From Natronohydrobacter sp. (GTDB lineage Bacteria > Pseudomonadota > Alphaproteobacteria > Rhodobacterales > Rhodobacteraceae), in contig SKSL01000142.1 in NCBI GenBank assembly GCA_007123015.1, positions 1 to 7,446 on the forward strand: a DNA stretch of 7,446 nucleotides, written 5' to 3'. Positions 5,855 through 7,446 of the stretch are shown in pieces (positions within the stretch are counted from its first letter, which is position 1; each line of letters starts with the position of its first letter). The translations under genes and the position numbers were made by a program. The notes under the pieces were generated by a model. That model did not search any database. It was not told the origin of the DNA and was given only the letters and a program-made list of their open reading frames with translations.

Positions 5855-7446
5855 ATGTCGCGTCTTTTTATCCCTGCTGTTTCGGAAGACAGAACATTCG
5901 AGCTATGGATCACTGATGGCACCCAGGGTGGAACCCTTGCCCTGACCGGGCCATCTTCCGATACGGGCCTGCGCTCGAATACCGAATATGACAGTCTGAA
6001 CCCCAGGCGCGTTGGTATGCTCGACAGTGAGCGCGCTGTCTTTGAAGCGACCGATCTCGATACAGGCTGGGGCCTCGCTGTCACGGATGGCACGACCGAA
6101 GGCACTCAGGTCGTGTTCCGCCTGCCCGATGCGCCGACCGAGAGCTTCACGATCCCGCAATCCTTCACCAGCCTTGGCGACGGGCGCGTGATGTTCGCAG
6201 CGAATGACGGCACCCACGGGAGGAGCCTGTGGGTGACGGACGGGACGGCTGAGGGAACCCAGAATGTCCCCGAGCTTAGGATCACAGACCCAGCTCGACT
6301 AGATGTCACACCTTTCGCTGGTGATTATGTACTGTTCCGTTCAGGTGGAGTAGACGCGGAGCTTTTTCTGACGAATGGCACCTCGGCCGGGACAGTTCTG
6401 CTGACGCAGCGGTATATGTATTATTATGGTGACGGCTCTGTTAATGTCACACGCTTCATAGCGGCCGAAACGCCTGTATCGCTGAACAACGGTCTTGCCA
6501 TCTTCTCGGGTCAGGATGGCGCAAACGGGCGCGAATTGTGGGTCACGAACGGCACCCCTTTCGGGACCCAACTTCTTGCAGATATCAATCCGGGGCGCGA
6601 CAGCAGCTCTCCCGAACAGATCACGGCCATCGGCGACGGGGGCGCGCTTTTTGTGGCCGATGATGGCAGCCGTGGGGCGCAGCTCTGGGTCACGGATGGC
6701 ACAGGCGCGGGCACGAGCAGACTGACTGACATCAATCCCGGCCCCGCAGAGGTGTATAGCGATGGCAGCTATACTTACGAGATCGCGCCGCGCCCGATCA
6801 CCAACATCACGCCGCTTGGCGATGGTCGGGCCTTGTTCACTGCAGAGGAACAGGGTCTCGGCAACGAGTTGTGGATCACCGATGGTACGGCTTCCGGCAC
6901 GCGCTTGGTCGCAGATATCAATCCAGGTGAGGGGAGCAGCAATCCTGCGGGGATCACACCGCTCGGGGACGGACGCGCAGTCTTCGCGGCCTCTGACGGG
7001 ATCAGCGGACGCGACGTCTGGGTGACCGATGGCACAGCTGCGGGCACCCGCGTTCTGACCGACATCAATCCGGATAATCCGTCCAGCCGCGCCCTGGGAT
7101 TCACGCGGCTGGAGGAAGGGCGCGTGCTGTTTGTCGCAAATGATGGCGCAAATGGCGAACAACTTTGGGTGACAGACGGCTCTGCCGGAAATACCCGTCA
7201 GCTTACGGATATCGAGCCGTGGGGTCTGCCCAACCGATCCTTTGTCGGTCTGCAAAGTTATGCGCTGGGGGATGGGCGCGCGCTTTTCAGATATTTCGAC
7301 CCCGAGGATGACCGGCTTACGGGCGTCACCGATGGCACGCTTGGCGGTACCCGTCTTGTCGATGTGACCTTCCCGGAACTCGCTCAAAACCCGCGCTTCA
7401 TTCCATTTCTGCCTGCACCGGATCCTGGTCCGGGACTGCCTTTTTC
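5855..7446 (+). CDS. ELWxxDGT repeat protein (3' end beyond window)
   Basis: This frame runs without a stop from the ATG at 5855 to the right edge, 530 codons plus two bases. The protein begins MSRLFIPAVSEDRTFELWIT and is made of about ten units carrying ELWxTDGTxxGT, at residues 16, 73, 124, 169, 227, 276, 338, 387, 436 and 488. In the better units this is followed by LxDINPG and preceded by LGDGRxLFxAxDG. Such repeats define the ELWxxDGT repeat family (TIGR04534, from memory); function is not known and a beta-propeller-like or solenoid fold is inferred. There is no N-terminal signal peptide. The last visible residues, PAPDPGPGLPF, look like a Pro/Gly linker to a further domain. In related bacteria such proteins can end in calcium-binding RTX repeats exported by type I secretion, which would suit the missing signal peptide, but that end is not visible here. 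A good ribosome binding site supports the start. Confidence 0.88.
   Translation, partial: MSRLFIPAVSEDRTFELWITDGTQGGTLALTGPSSDTGLRSNTEYDSLNPRRVGMLDSERAVFEATDLDTGWGLAVTDGTTEGTQVVFRLPDAPTESFTIPQSFTSLGDGRVMFAANDGTHGRSLWVTDGTAEGTQNVPELRITDPARLDVTPFAGDYVLFRSGGVDAELFLTNGTSAGTVLLTQRYMYYYGDGSVNVTRFIAAETPVSLNNGLAIFSGQDGANGRELWVTNGTPFGTQLLADINPGRDSSSPEQITAIGDGGALFVADDGSRGAQLWVTDGTGAGTSRLTDINPGPAEVYSDGSYTYEIAPRPITNITPLGDGRALFTAEEQGLGNELWITDGTASGTRLVADINPGEGSSNPAGITPLGDGRAVFAASDGISGRDVWVTDGTAAGTRVLTDINPDNPSSRALGFTRLEEGRVLFVANDGANGEQLWVTDGSAGNTRQLTDIEPWGLPNRSFVGLQSYALGDGRALFRYFDPEDDRLTGVTDGTLGGTRLVDVTFPELAQNPRFIPFLPAPDPGPGLPF
5900..7351 (+). repeat. Ten-unit array coding for ELWxTDGTxxGT repeats
   Basis: The 36-bp repeat cores start at 5900, 6071, 6224, 6359, 6533, 6680, 6866, 7013, 7160 and 7316. 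Spacing is 135-186 bp and exactly 147 bp (49 residues) in three of the nine intervals. Core peptides are ELWITDGTQGGT, GLAVTDGTTEGT, SLWVTDGTAEGT, ELFLTNGTSAGT, ELWVTNGTPFGT, QLWVTDGTGAGT, ELWITDGTASGT, DVWVTDGTAAGT, QLWVTDGSAGNT and LTGVTDGTLGGT. The sixth to eighth match consensus best; the second and last have lost the Trp. At DNA level, GATATCAATCC-type stretches recur after several units. The array is a feature of the protein, not a mobile element. Confidence 0.88.

Noticed and set aside
6341..7387. Long minus-strand open frame (348 codons)
   Set aside because: It lies wholly antisense to the ELWxxDGT frame, its periodic IDI(C/G)/AIRDP peptides are the complement of the repeats, and no ribosome binding site or known domain is visible. 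The plus-strand frame has clear family motifs and a good ribosome binding site.

Overview
The window looks like chromosomal DNA of a high-GC alphaproteobacterium, most likely a Rhodobacteraceae/Paracoccaceae-type marine or freshwater bacterium. Three things support this: the hisS-hisZ-hisG gene order, the alphaproteobacterial form of histidyl-tRNA synthetase, and a DnaB with the extra loops I associate with this group. These assignments rest on motifs recognised by eye; no database search was possible.

Region 1 (1-2796, minus strand) is a compact histidine operon read right to left: hisS (histidyl-tRNA synthetase), hisZ (regulatory subunit of short-form ATP phosphoribosyltransferase) and the first 39 codons of hisG (the catalytic subunit, cut by the left window edge). 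hisS and hisZ overlap by ATGA, and hisZ and hisG overlap by TGATG, so translation is probably coupled. It joins tRNA charging to the first step of histidine synthesis. Inside hisS, about 240 bp (1848-2085) is strikingly AT-rich, with rare TTA and ATA codons.

Region 2 (2797-3023) is the divergent regulatory region between hisS and dnaB. It holds a perfect DnaA box followed exactly 11 bp later by a near copy. The first box overlaps a plausible -35 element for dnaB. Region 3 (3024-4505, plus strand) is a complete dnaB, the replicative helicase. Region 4 (4506-4644) is a short convergent gap with several inverted repeats but no T-tract.

Region 5 (4645-5745, minus strand) encodes a conserved protein of unknown function resembling the TIGR03032/DUF4915 family. 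Region 6 (5746-5854) is its divergent promoter region, AT-rich compared with the rest. Region 7 (5855-7446, plus strand) is a reading frame that stays open to the right window edge. It encodes a protein with ten ELWxTDGTxxGT-type repeats and no signal peptide, probably a large repeat protein and possibly secreted. A long minus-strand open frame over the same DNA (6341-7387) is an antisense shadow.

The left two thirds is core housekeeping DNA. The less familiar part is the divergent pair at 4645-7446. I see no RNA genes, insertion sequences, CRISPR arrays or phage genes.
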